NCBI GenBank assembly: GCA_012510745.1
Contig: JAAZHK010000004.1
Coordinates: 1 to 14,182, forward strand
From: Mycoplasmatota bacterium
Lineage (GTDB): Bacteria > Bacillota_I > Bacilli_A > RF39 > UBA660
Reading direction: 5' to 3'
Length of the DNA: 14,182 nt
Under the pieces are notes generated by a model, which saw nothing but the letters and a program-made list of their open reading frames with translations, ran no database searches and had not been told where the DNA came from. The position numbers and the translations under genes are program-made. The stretch's first letter is position 1; every line of letters begins with the position of its first letter. Below are positions 7,246 to 13,611 of this stretch, in pieces.

Positions 7246-7258
7246 CAATCTTGTTTTT
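7228..7258. terminator. Bidirectional terminator shared by the DUF2624-like gene and nfo
   Basis: Perfect 12-bp inverted repeat AAAAACAAGATT / AATCTTGTTTTT around a seven-base loop, with A and T runs on its flanks. Both stop codons (7243-7245 plus and 7238-7240 minus) are in or beside the loop, and the two genes overlap by 8 nt. Confidence 0.88.
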
Positions 7259-8101
7259 AAGGTCTTGATCAAATTTTTTGTTTTTTATCATTAATATTTC
7301 ATATTTATATGGAGGTTTTTCTTCTACATAAGGAGTTTCTAATATTTTAGGTATATGACTAATTCGTTGATTATAAATAATATTAATTATATTATTAAAG
7401 CCCAACGTACCAAAACCTATATTATCATGACGATCTTTATGGGCTGCTTGTTCGTTTTTACTATCATTAATATGAATACAATTTACATATGATAACCCTA
7501 TTTTATCATCGATTTCATCTAATATTTTATCAAAATTACTAATATCATAACCAGCATCATTTAAATGACAAGTATCTAAACAAATTCCTATATTTTGTTT
7601 GTTAAGAACTCCATCTATAATTAATTTTATTTCTTCAAAAGAAGAACCTATTTCAGTACCTTTTCCAGCCATTGTTTCTAATAGGATTTTCACGTTAGTG
7701 TTTTTCAAAACGATATTTAAGCAATCTATTATATTTTGAATTCCTTGTTCTATGCCAATGCCTACATGACTACCTGGATGAAGAATTAATTTATTTATTC
7801 CTAATTGTTCACATCTATTAATCTCTTGAGTTAAAAAACTAATACTAAAATCAGTATTTTTAATATTGGCTAAATTTATAATATATGGTGCATGCACCAC
7901 AACATTATTATAATCTATATTATTTTCTTTCATTAGGAACATGGCCTCTAAAGTAAAGTTATCATTTATTATAGAGCGCATTGTATTTTGAGGTGCCCCA
8001 GTATAAAACATAAAAGTATTAGCACCATATCCTAAAGCTTCTTTAACACATCCTAGTAATTGTTCTTTACTAAAAGAAACATGAGATCCTATTATTAACA
8101 T
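7238..8101 (-). CDS. nfo: Deoxyribonuclease IV (endonuclease IV, AP endonuclease)
   Basis: Cuts DNA at abasic sites and removes blocked 3' ends in base excision repair, using three zinc ions (family knowledge). The 287 residues have all the metal ligands of the TIM-barrel family in order: His70 (VVVHAPY), His108 (LHPGSH), Glu142 (LLETMAGKGTEIG), Asp176 and His179 (CLDTCHLNDAGYD), His210 (HINDSK), Asp223 and His225 (KDRHDNIGFG) and Glu255 (LETP). Length is normal. Ribosome site AGAGGTGAT precedes the ATG. The gene has its own candidate promoter at 8118-8146 and is separated from the pilin genes by a terminator. Confidence 0.97.
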   Translation of the reverse strand: MLIIGSHVSFSKEQLLGCVKEALGYGANTFMFYTGAPQNTMRSIINDNFTLEAMFLMKENNIDYNNVVVHAPYIINLANIKNTDFSISFLTQEINRCEQLGINKLILHPGSHVGIGIEQGIQNIIDCLNIVLKNTNVKILLETMAGKGTEIGSSFEEIKLIIDGVLNKQNIGICLDTCHLNDAGYDISNFDKILDEIDDKIGLSYVNCIHINDSKNEQAAHKDRHDNIGFGTLGFNNIINIIYNQRISHIPKILETPYVEEKPPYKYEILMIKNKKFDQDLKNKIVN

Positions 8102-8117
8102 TTACATCACCTCTTTA

Positions 8118-8146
8118 ATTTTAACATAAAAAAACTTAAGTATCTA
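8118..8146 (-). promoter_or_regulatory. Candidate extended -10 promoter of nfo
   Basis: Minus strand TGTTAAAAT (8126-8118), with TAGATA (8146-8141) as a 4-of-6 match to a -35 box at 17-nt spacing. The -35 sits in the loop of the upstream terminator hairpin. Confidence 0.45.
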
Positions 8147-8155
8147 CTTAAGTTT
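8128..8155 (-). terminator. Intrinsic terminator after the pilin genes
   Basis: Minus strand reads an 11-bp perfect stem AAACTTAAGTA / TACTTAAGTTT with a two-base loop, then seven T. It sits nine bases after the stop codon of the last pilin gene. Confidence 0.85.
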
Positions 8156-8163
8156 AAATTTTA

Positions 8164-8700
8164 TTATTCACCATATAGCTCGCTAGGTTCACTAATTATT
8201 AAACACCTATTGTTGCTACATAAAGAGGGAGTACCAATAATCAGTTGCTCAATATTACTACAATCTTCTCCTCCAACTTTCACATGTGAAGTATCAATAC
8301 TTTTTATTTCGGTTAAGGAGTCTATGCCGTTTCCTTTTTCATCCACAAGACATATTTCATAATTATATTCATCAGAAAAATCTATTCTTATAACGCTATT
8401 TGAACTATAGGTATTACCAAATGGAGATTTCTCTTTACTCCCCTTTTCTAATTTAATAGCAGATAGTTTAACAAAAGTCAAATGATGATTATTAATATTA
8501 TTTGTTGGTAATATCGTAGGATTCGATAAAGCTGCAATTCTAACAGCATCAACTAACTGATTGGCAGTATCAACATAAGCATTTTTTCTAGATTTTAATA
8601 TAGCTGCACTTATACTTGGTATTGCTATAATTAAAATGATTCCTAAAATAACGATAACTGCTAATAGTTCTATTAAAGTAAAGCCTTTTTTATTCACCAT
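8164..8700 (-). CDS. Type IV pilin-like prepilin C (tandem paralogue)
   Basis: Prepilin-type protein of 178 aa. The class III leader MVNKKG is followed by FTLIELLAVIVILGIILIIA, so cleavage after Gly6 is expected, with Phe7 methylated and Glu11 as the conserved Glu5 of pilins. After the hydrophobic helix comes a soluble domain sharing SAIKLEKGS-KSPFGN-Y, the ICLVDEKGNGI pattern, DTSHVKVG and the ending LYGE with pilin B. It has four cysteines (117, 147, 161, 166), all beyond the membrane helix. The ATG overlaps the end of pilin B by 11 nt (ATGGTGAATAA) and has no ribosome site of its own, so translation is probably coupled. Pilus, pseudopilus or competence roles cannot be told apart here. Confidence 0.9.
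   Translation of the reverse strand: MVNKKGFTLIELLAVIVILGIILIIAIPSISAAILKSRKNAYVDTANQLVDAVRIAALSNPTILPTNNINNHHLTFVKLSAIKLEKGSKEKSPFGNTYSSNSVIRIDFSDEYNYEICLVDEKGNGIDSLTEIKSIDTSHVKVGGEDCSNIEQLIIGTPSLCSNNRCLIISEPSELYGE
8601..8694. repeat. Near-identical 94-bp segment of pilin C, copy of 9085-9178
   Basis: Aligns base for base with 9085-9178 with two mismatches in 94, both synonymous. It encodes the KKGFTLIELL signal and membrane helix. The flanking coding sequence diverges much more. Confidence 0.9.
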
Positions 8701-9190
8701 ATAATGCTTCGTTAGGAATAGTAGTAACTGTCGTACAACGTTCTGTTAAACCTAGTTTAACTTGTGAAGTATCTCCTTCTACTATTTTTACTGGTGTATT
8801 ATCTGTTGTATTAATAATACCATTCCCTTTGTTATCCATAAGACATATTGAGTAAATATAATCCTCACCAGAAGATGTTATTTGAACATAACTCATGGGT
8901 TCATATTCGTTTCCAAAAGGAGATTTAGAATTACTTCCCTTTTCCAGTTTTATTGCAGATATTGAAACATTTGTTGTCTCAGCTCCACTTGGTAAAAGAG
9001 CAGGATTTGATAAAGCTGCCATTCTAACTCCGTCTACTAATTGAATTGCTGTATCAACATAAGCATTCTTTCTTGCATTTAAAATAGCTGCACTTATACT
9101 TGGTATTGCTATAATTAAAATAATTCCTAAAATAACGATAACTGCTAATAGTTCTATTAATGTAAAGCCTTTTTTATTTGTTTTTTTCAT
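8690..9190 (-). CDS. Type IV pilin-like prepilin B (tandem paralogue)
   Basis: Prepilin-type protein of 166 aa: leader MKKTNKKG, then FTLIELLAVIVILGIILIIA, with the cleavage point after Gly8 and the conserved Glu at 13. The C-terminal domain holds SAIKLEKGS, SPFGNEY, YIYSICLMDNKGNGI, DTSQVKLG and the ending LYGE, all shared with pilin C, plus Cys116 and Cys152. Longer frames can start at 9229, but that ATG lies beside the -10 box. ATG 9190 has TGGAGGAA at the right distance, so it is the start. The promoter TTGACT-17-TGTTAATAT at 9220-9248 drives it and the overlapping pilin C gene. It is not a comG operon: there is no comGA or comGB beside it. Confidence 0.92.
   Translation of the reverse strand: MKKTNKKGFTLIELLAVIVILGIILIIAIPSISAAILNARKNAYVDTAIQLVDGVRMAALSNPALLPSGAETTNVSISAIKLEKGSNSKSPFGNEYEPMSYVQITSSGEDYIYSICLMDNKGNGIINTTDNTPVKIVEGDTSQVKLGLTERCTTVTTIPNEALYGE
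9085..9178. repeat. Near-identical 94-bp segment of pilin B, copy of 8601-8694
   Basis: Partner of the repeat in pilin C, with 92 of 94 bases identical. The third pilin gene upstream does not share this DNA identity in the same region. Confidence 0.9.
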
Positions 9191-9219
9191 ATTTATTCCT
9201 CCATATTTTCTATAATTTA

Positions 9220-9248
9220 ATATTAACATAACAATTATTTATAGTCAA
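9220..9248 (-). promoter_or_regulatory. Promoter of pilin genes B and C
   Basis: Minus strand TTGACT (9248-9243), 17-nt spacer, TAATAT (9225-9220) with a TGT extension. It lies just after the pilin A stop codon. No terminator lies between, so read-through from pilin A is also possible. Confidence 0.75.
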
Positions 9249-9260
9249 TAATAATTTTGT

Positions 9261-9698
9261 TTAATAACAAGAATTACCAGACGGTGTCAAGTTAATGTTT
9301 CCTGTTTTAACAGATGTTTTTGATAAAGCGGATGAATCTATTCCGTTGATATTCATTATACTGTCTGTTAAATAAATCTTATATTCATATTTAGAATTGT
9401 TTTTTAATATATTTATATAGGATTCATTATCATATTTTTTATCATTTGGTCCGATTTCAAGATCTATATTACTTAAATCAGATAATTTAACAAAACAAGC
9501 ACCTGTATCAGGGTATTTATCTCGTTTACTTAGTTCGTATTCTACTGCTGAAACAATCTTTTTCGCATCAGCAACAAAAATGTTTTTCTTATTTTTATCT
9601 AATATTGAAATCACATTAGGTACTGCAATTAACATAATAATACTTAGTATTATTAACACTCCTAATAACTCAACTAGAGTAAATCCTTTTTTATTCAT
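9261..9698 (-). CDS. Type IV pilin-like prepilin A (divergent paralogue)
   Basis: Prepilin-type protein of 145 aa. The short leader MNKKG is followed by FTLVELLGVLIILSIIMLIA, with the conserved Glu at 10. The soluble domain is more divergent but keeps the same plan as pilins B and C: a KLSDL segment, a GPNDKKYDNESYI segment, YEYKIYLTDSIMNINGID in the place of IYSICLMDNKGNGI, then TSVKTG. Cys68 and Cys144 would be extracellular, the second almost at the end (NSCY). Ribosome site TAGGAGCC lies before the ATG. It has its own strong promoter and is separated from the ABC genes, so it is independently expressed. Confidence 0.9.
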   Translation of the reverse strand: MNKKGFTLVELLGVLIILSIIMLIAVPNVISILDKNKKNIFVADAKKIVSAVEYELSKRDKYPDTGACFVKLSDLSNIDLEIGPNDKKYDNESYINILKNNSKYEYKIYLTDSIMNINGIDSSALSKTSVKTGNINLTPSGNSCY

Positions 9699-9720
9699 AT
9701 CTAGGCTCCTATCTTATCTA

Positions 9721-9749
9721 ATTATATATTATTTTAAAGTTTTTTACAA
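9721..9749 (-). promoter_or_regulatory. Promoter of pilin gene A
   Basis: Minus strand TTGTAA (9749-9744), exactly 17 nt, TATAAT (9726-9721). The -35 box touches the stop codon of the upstream ABC gene, leaving about 15 nt of leader before the ribosome site. Confidence 0.75.
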
Positions 9750-11540
9750 CTAGTTTGTTAAATCAAATTGACTATTATATAAATTATAATAAAACTTTCT
9801 TTTAGCTAATAATTCTTCATGTTTTCCTATTTCAACTATTTTGCCTTGATCCATAACTATAATCATATCAGCATTTTTTATTGTTGATAAGCGATGAGCT
9901 ATAACAAAAGTTGTTTTGTTTTTCATAAGTTTTTCAAAAGCTTTAGTTATTAAGATTTCGCTTCTAGTATCAATAGAGGAAGTCGCCTCATCAAGTATTA
10001 ATATTTTAGGGTTTGAAAGAAAAGTTCTAGCAATCGTTAATAATTGTTTTTCTCCTGCTGATATATTAGATACTTCTTGATCAATAATCATATTATAACC
10101 ATTTGGTAAAGTATTAATAAAATGATCAGCATAAGATAATTTAGCAGCGTCTATTATATCATTGTCACATGCATCTAATTTACCATACGCTATATTCTCT
10201 TTAATCGTACCATTAAAAATCCACGTATCTTGTAAAACCATTCCTATTAAGCTTCTTAAATAAGATTTTTCCATTTCTTTTATATCAACACCATCAATTA
10301 GTATTTTACCACTATTTAATTCATAAAATCTCATCAAAAGATTAACTATAGTTGTTTTTCCCGCCCCTGTTGGTCCTACTATAGCAACTTTAGTCCCTGG
10401 TTTTATAACAACATTAAAATCTTTAATAACATTAATATCTTTTTGATAACCAAAATTAATTTTTTTAAATTCGATTTTACCTTTAACATGATCTATCTTT
10501 TTGTTTAGTTTGTTAGGTTCTTCTTCTGGTTCTTCTAATAAATTTAAAACTCTTTCGGCTGATGCTACAATTGCTTGGATTAAACTAGTAGTTGATGCAA
10601 TTGATAGTATTGGATGATTAAATTTACGAACATATTGAATAAATGCTGGTATATCACCAATATTTATACGACCTTTAACTGCTAAGAAACCACCTAATAA
10701 GACAATAATAACATAACCAAAATTACCAATTACTTTAATAATCGGCATCATTAAACCCGAATAAAACTCACTTTTAAAAGATGAGTCTTTTAATTGATTA
10801 TTAATATTATTAAAGGTTTCAATACTTTTTTCTTCTCCATTATAAACTTTAACAATATTATGAGCAGAATAAGTTTCCGTAATATAACCTGTTAATTTTC
10901 CAATGTTCTTTTGTTGATTATCAAAATGTTTTTGACTTTTAGATGCTATAAGAAAAATTAAAATCACTGATATAGGCAAAGTAGCTACTGCCGTTAAAGT
11001 CATCCAACCACTAATTTTAATCATCATAATGAAAATACCAACAATTGTAATAAATGATGAAAATATTTCTGTAATAATCGTATCTATATTACTCGTTATA
11101 GTATCTACATCATTAGTAATCTTGCTTAAAATGTCACCAGAAGAATTATTATCAAAATATTTTAAAGGTAACTTATTTAATTTTTCACTAATTTGAGATC
11201 TTAATCTATATGTTATATTGGCTGTTATTTTACTCATTAAAAAGCCCATTATAAATCTAAATAAAGAAGATAATAAATATATAATAATTAAAATTATTAT
11301 AAGATCTTTAAAATTAATTAAATCAATTGTTTTATGATTTTGAATATTATTATAAATATTAGTTATAATATCTCCTAAAATTTTAGGTGATAATACCGTA
11401 AAAATTGTACTAATAAGACTCATTATTAATATAATAATGATTCTAATATAATAAGGTTTTAAATATTGTAATAATTTTTTTAAATTATTTTTAAAATCTT
11501 TAGGTTTATCAGTAATAGATTTATTCTTTGTTCCTTTCAT
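9750..11540 (-). CDS. ABC exporter half-transporter, catalytically complete subunit
   Basis: Half-transporter of 596 aa with six hydrophobic segments (about 30-330) fused to an ATPase domain (about 355-590). Motifs: Walker A GPTGAGKT at 389-396, Q-loop Gln437 (VLQDTW), a deviant signature ISAGE at 493-497 instead of LSGGQ, Walker B with catalytic Glu518 (ILDEATS), and switch His549 (IAHRLST). It pairs with the subunit encoded just upstream, whose defects are complementary, giving an asymmetric exporter of the BmrCD or TM287/288 kind. It overlaps that gene by 4 nt (ATGA) and has AGAGGAA as ribosome site. The substrate is unknown: drug or lipid efflux is typical, and there is no C39 peptidase domain for bacteriocins. 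Confidence 0.93.
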   Translation of the reverse strand: MKGTKNKSITDKPKDFKNNLKKLLQYLKPYYIRIIIILIMSLISTIFTVLSPKILGDIITNIYNNIQNHKTIDLINFKDLIIILIIIYLLSSLFRFIMGFLMSKITANITYRLRSQISEKLNKLPLKYFDNNSSGDILSKITNDVDTITSNIDTIITEIFSSFITIVGIFIMMIKISGWMTLTAVATLPISVILIFLIASKSQKHFDNQQKNIGKLTGYITETYSAHNIVKVYNGEEKSIETFNNINNQLKDSSFKSEFYSGLMMPIIKVIGNFGYVIIVLLGGFLAVKGRINIGDIPAFIQYVRKFNHPILSIASTTSLIQAIVASAERVLNLLEEPEEEPNKLNKKIDHVKGKIEFKKINFGYQKDINVIKDFNVVIKPGTKVAIVGPTGAGKTTIVNLLMRFYELNSGKILIDGVDIKEMEKSYLRSLIGMVLQDTWIFNGTIKENIAYGKLDACDNDIIDAAKLSYADHFINTLPNGYNMIIDQEVSNISAGEKQLLTIARTFLSNPKILILDEATSSIDTRSEILITKAFEKLMKNKTTFVIAHRLSTIKNADMIIVMDQGKIVEIGKHEELLAKRKFYYNLYNSQFDLTN

Positions 11541-13267
11541 AGCAATTCCTCTTCTGATAATTGCGATAAAGCAATTTCTTTATATATTGGGCAATTATTT
11601 AATAAATCGTGATGTTTTCCATAACCAACGACTTGACCTTCATTTAAAACTAAAATTTTATCAGCATTTTTAATCGTACCTATTCTTTGGGCTACTATAA
11701 TAACGATTTTGCTTTTTGTTATTTGCTTTAGATTTTTTCTTATCTCTTTATCTGTTTGAAAATCAAGTGCTGAAAAACTATCATCAAAAATATATATTTC
11801 TGGATTAGACGCTATAGCTCGTGCAATTTGTAATCTTTGCTGTTGTCCCCCTGATAGATTTGACCCTCTTTCAACAATCTTATCTTCAAATTGTTCATTA
11901 CGATCCATAATAAAATCATAACTAAGTGATACTTTAGCAGCTTTTTTCATATTAAAATCAGTTATTTTACTATCTGCATATTTAATGTTTTCTTTAATAC
12001 TTCCTGATAACAACATACTTTTTTGAGGAACATAACCAATAATATTTCTTAACTCTTTTAATTTTAAATCTTTAATATTTATTCCATTAATTGTAATTAA
12101 TCCCTCTTTAATATCATAAAGTCGAGGAATTAAATTAACTACACTACTTTTACCAGATCCTGTAGAACCTAATATAGCTAAAACTTCTCCACTTTTTATA
12201 CTAAAAGAAACATCTTTTAAAACCGGTAAAGGAGAGTTAAAATAATTAAAAGTTACATTATTAAAAATTAATTCCCATTTTTTAGTTTTGGGCATCTTTT
12301 TAGTTTTTGTTTTATCTTTAATAGATGTTTCTAATTGCAATATTTCATTAATACGAGTGATGGAAGTTAAAGCTCTAGGCGACATAACAAATATAAGAGA
12401 TAGCATAATAAAACTTGTAACAATAAGACTTGCATATTGAGAAAAAGCTATTAATTGACCCACTTCTAATTTTCCTAAATTAATTTGTAACACTCCTGAT
12501 ATTAAAATAGCAATTGTAATATAATTAAAGATAAGATTAATCATAGGCTCTATTGCAACGCCTAAACGGTTAATAAATAAATTAGTATTAGTAATTTCAT
12601 TATTATTATCATTAAATTTATTTTCTTGGTATTTTTCATTATTAAAAGCTCTTATAACTCTAGTACCTGTAATTATTTCTCTAATTAATAAATTTAGTTT
12701 ATCAATTAGTTTTTGTAAACGGGTAAATTTAGTTTTCATTAGATTTGAAACAATAATCATTAAAACTGTAACTGCAACTATACCAAATAAAATTATTTTA
12801 GACATAGAAACATTTTGTTTTAAAGCTAATAAAACGCCCCCAATTCCCATAATAGGTGCCATAAGAGCAATCCTTATTACCATAACTAAAGCTTTAGAAA
12901 TATTACTTACATCATTAGTAGTTCTAGTAATTAACGAATTAGTACTGAAATTTGAAAATTCTTGTAAAGAAAGGCTTTCTATTTTTGTAAAAATTTTTAA
13001 TCTTAAATCATTAGCGAAACCAATTCCTATCTTAGCTGAAAAACAAGTTATAGCAGTTTGAATAAATCCTCCTATAACAGCTATTATAAGCATAATTAAA
13101 CCTATTTTAATAATATAATTTAAATCATTATTAGCTATTCCTTTATCAATAATAAAAGACATAAGCGTTGGTAAAGAAAGCTCTATTAGAGCTTGAATAG
13201 CTATAAATATAATAACTATTAAAATAAATATTTTATATGGTTTTAAACAATTTAGTATTTTCTTCAT
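11537..13267 (-). CDS. ABC exporter half-transporter, degenerate-site subunit
   Basis: Half-transporter of 576 aa with a membrane domain at about 10-310 and an ATPase domain at about 332-570. Walker A is GSTGSGKS (367-374), Q-loop Gln415 (VPQKSM), and the signature is canonical LSGGQ (471-475). The catalytic Glu after Walker B is replaced by Asp496 (IFDDS), and the switch His is replaced by Gln527 (VAQRIGT). Those two changes are the hallmark of the degenerate nucleotide site in heterodimeric exporters. Its normal LSGGQ would complete the active site of the partner. Ribosome site AAAGGAAAT precedes the ATG, and an extended -10 promoter lies at 13294-13302. First gene of a two-gene operon. Confidence 0.93.
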   Translation of the reverse strand: MKKILNCLKPYKIFILIVIIFIAIQALIELSLPTLMSFIIDKGIANNDLNYIIKIGLIMLIIAVIGGFIQTAITCFSAKIGIGFANDLRLKIFTKIESLSLQEFSNFSTNSLITRTTNDVSNISKALVMVIRIALMAPIMGIGGVLLALKQNVSMSKIILFGIVAVTVLMIIVSNLMKTKFTRLQKLIDKLNLLIREIITGTRVIRAFNNEKYQENKFNDNNNEITNTNLFINRLGVAIEPMINLIFNYITIAILISGVLQINLGKLEVGQLIAFSQYASLIVTSFIMLSLIFVMSPRALTSITRINEILQLETSIKDKTKTKKMPKTKKWELIFNNVTFNYFNSPLPVLKDVSFSIKSGEVLAILGSTGSGKSSVVNLIPRLYDIKEGLITINGINIKDLKLKELRNIIGYVPQKSMLLSGSIKENIKYADSKITDFNMKKAAKVSLSYDFIMDRNEQFEDKIVERGSNLSGGQQQRLQIARAIASNPEIYIFDDSFSALDFQTDKEIRKNLKQITKSKIVIIVAQRIGTIKNADKILVLNEGQVVGYGKHHDLLNNCPIYKEIALSQLSEEELL

Positions 13268-13293
13268 ATTTTATTTCCTTTAATACATATTAT

Positions 13294-13302
13294 ATTATAA
13301 CA
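13294..13302 (-). promoter_or_regulatory. Extended -10 promoter of the ABC exporter operon
   Basis: Minus strand TGTTATAAT, identical to the def promoter motif, about 27 nt before the ATG. No recognisable -35 box is present. Confidence 0.6.
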
Positions 13303-13330
13303 TATTGGATTAATTAAATGACTTTTTTAT

Positions 13331-13360
13331 AAAAAAAATAACAATCAACGATTGTTATTT
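13331..13360 (-). terminator. Intrinsic terminator after the zinc-ribbon gene
   Basis: Minus strand 11-bp perfect stem AAATAACAATC / GATTGTTATTT with a three-base loop, then a run of T extending past the stem. It begins six bases after the zinc-ribbon stop codon and insulates the ABC operon. Confidence 0.85.
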
Positions 13361-13366
13361 AATTAT

Positions 13367-13531
13367 TTATCTTCTATCATTTGAAGAATTTCTTTTTGCA
13401 TATCTACATTCTTTACATCTTACAGGTTCATTAGTGAAACCTTTTTCTTTGTAAAATTCTTGTTCTCCAGTAGTAAATACAAATTCTTTACCGCAATCTT
13501 TACATACAATAGTCTTATCTTTGAATTCCAT
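13367..13531 (-). CDS. Small zinc-ribbon protein (zf-trcl type, 54 aa)
   Basis: 54-aa gene. It encodes two CxxC knuckles, Cys10/Cys13 (CKDCGKEFVFT) and Cys39/Cys42 (RCKECRYAKR), separated by GEQEFYKEKGFTNEPV. That linker and the CGKEF and RCKEC ends match the small probable zinc-ribbon (zf-trcl) family, whose members typically read FTAGEQEFYxEKGFxNEPxRC. One zinc bound by four cysteines is expected. The tail is basic. Function is unknown; nucleic-acid or protein binding is a guess. Ribosome site AAGGAGG lies seven bases before the ATG, a strong promoter containing a palindrome lies upstream, and a terminator follows, so it is a single-gene unit. Confidence 0.88.
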   Translation of the reverse strand: MEFKDKTIVCKDCGKEFVFTTGEQEFYKEKGFTNEPVRCKECRYAKRNSSNDRR

Positions 13532-13545
13532 TTTCGTTCCTCCTT

Positions 13546-13574
13546 CTTAATAATTATTTGATCATTTTATTAAG
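13546..13574 (-). promoter_or_regulatory. Possible leader hairpin next to the ribosome site of the zinc-ribbon gene
   Basis: Minus strand 8-bp inverted repeat CTTAATAA / TTATTAAG with a 13-base loop. The second arm ends next to AAGGAGG. It is all AT except one pair, so the hairpin would be weak. Confidence 0.25.
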
Positions 13575-13611
13575 GTCTTTTAAAGGGACGAAATAAAATT
13601 AAATCATTAGT

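Noticed and set aside
8601..9178. Repeated DNA as a mobile element or CRISPR-like array
   Set aside because: Just two copies, both in frame inside paralogous genes, with no transposase, terminal repeats or regular spacing.
9191..9229. Pilin B starting at 9229 with 13 extra residues
   Set aside because: That ATG is inside the promoter's extended -10 region, and the standard prepilin leader with a good ribosome site begins at 9190.
8164..9698. The three pilins as a comG operon
   Set aside because: No comGA-type ATPase or comGB-type membrane protein is adjacent, there are two separate promoters, and the soluble domains look like paralogues rather than the varied minor pilins of comG.
9750..13267. 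Bacteriocin processing exporter acting on the small Cys-rich or pilin proteins
   Set aside because: Neither ABC subunit has an N-terminal C39 peptidase domain, and no double-glycine leader peptide gene was seen nearby. Prepilins use a different export route.
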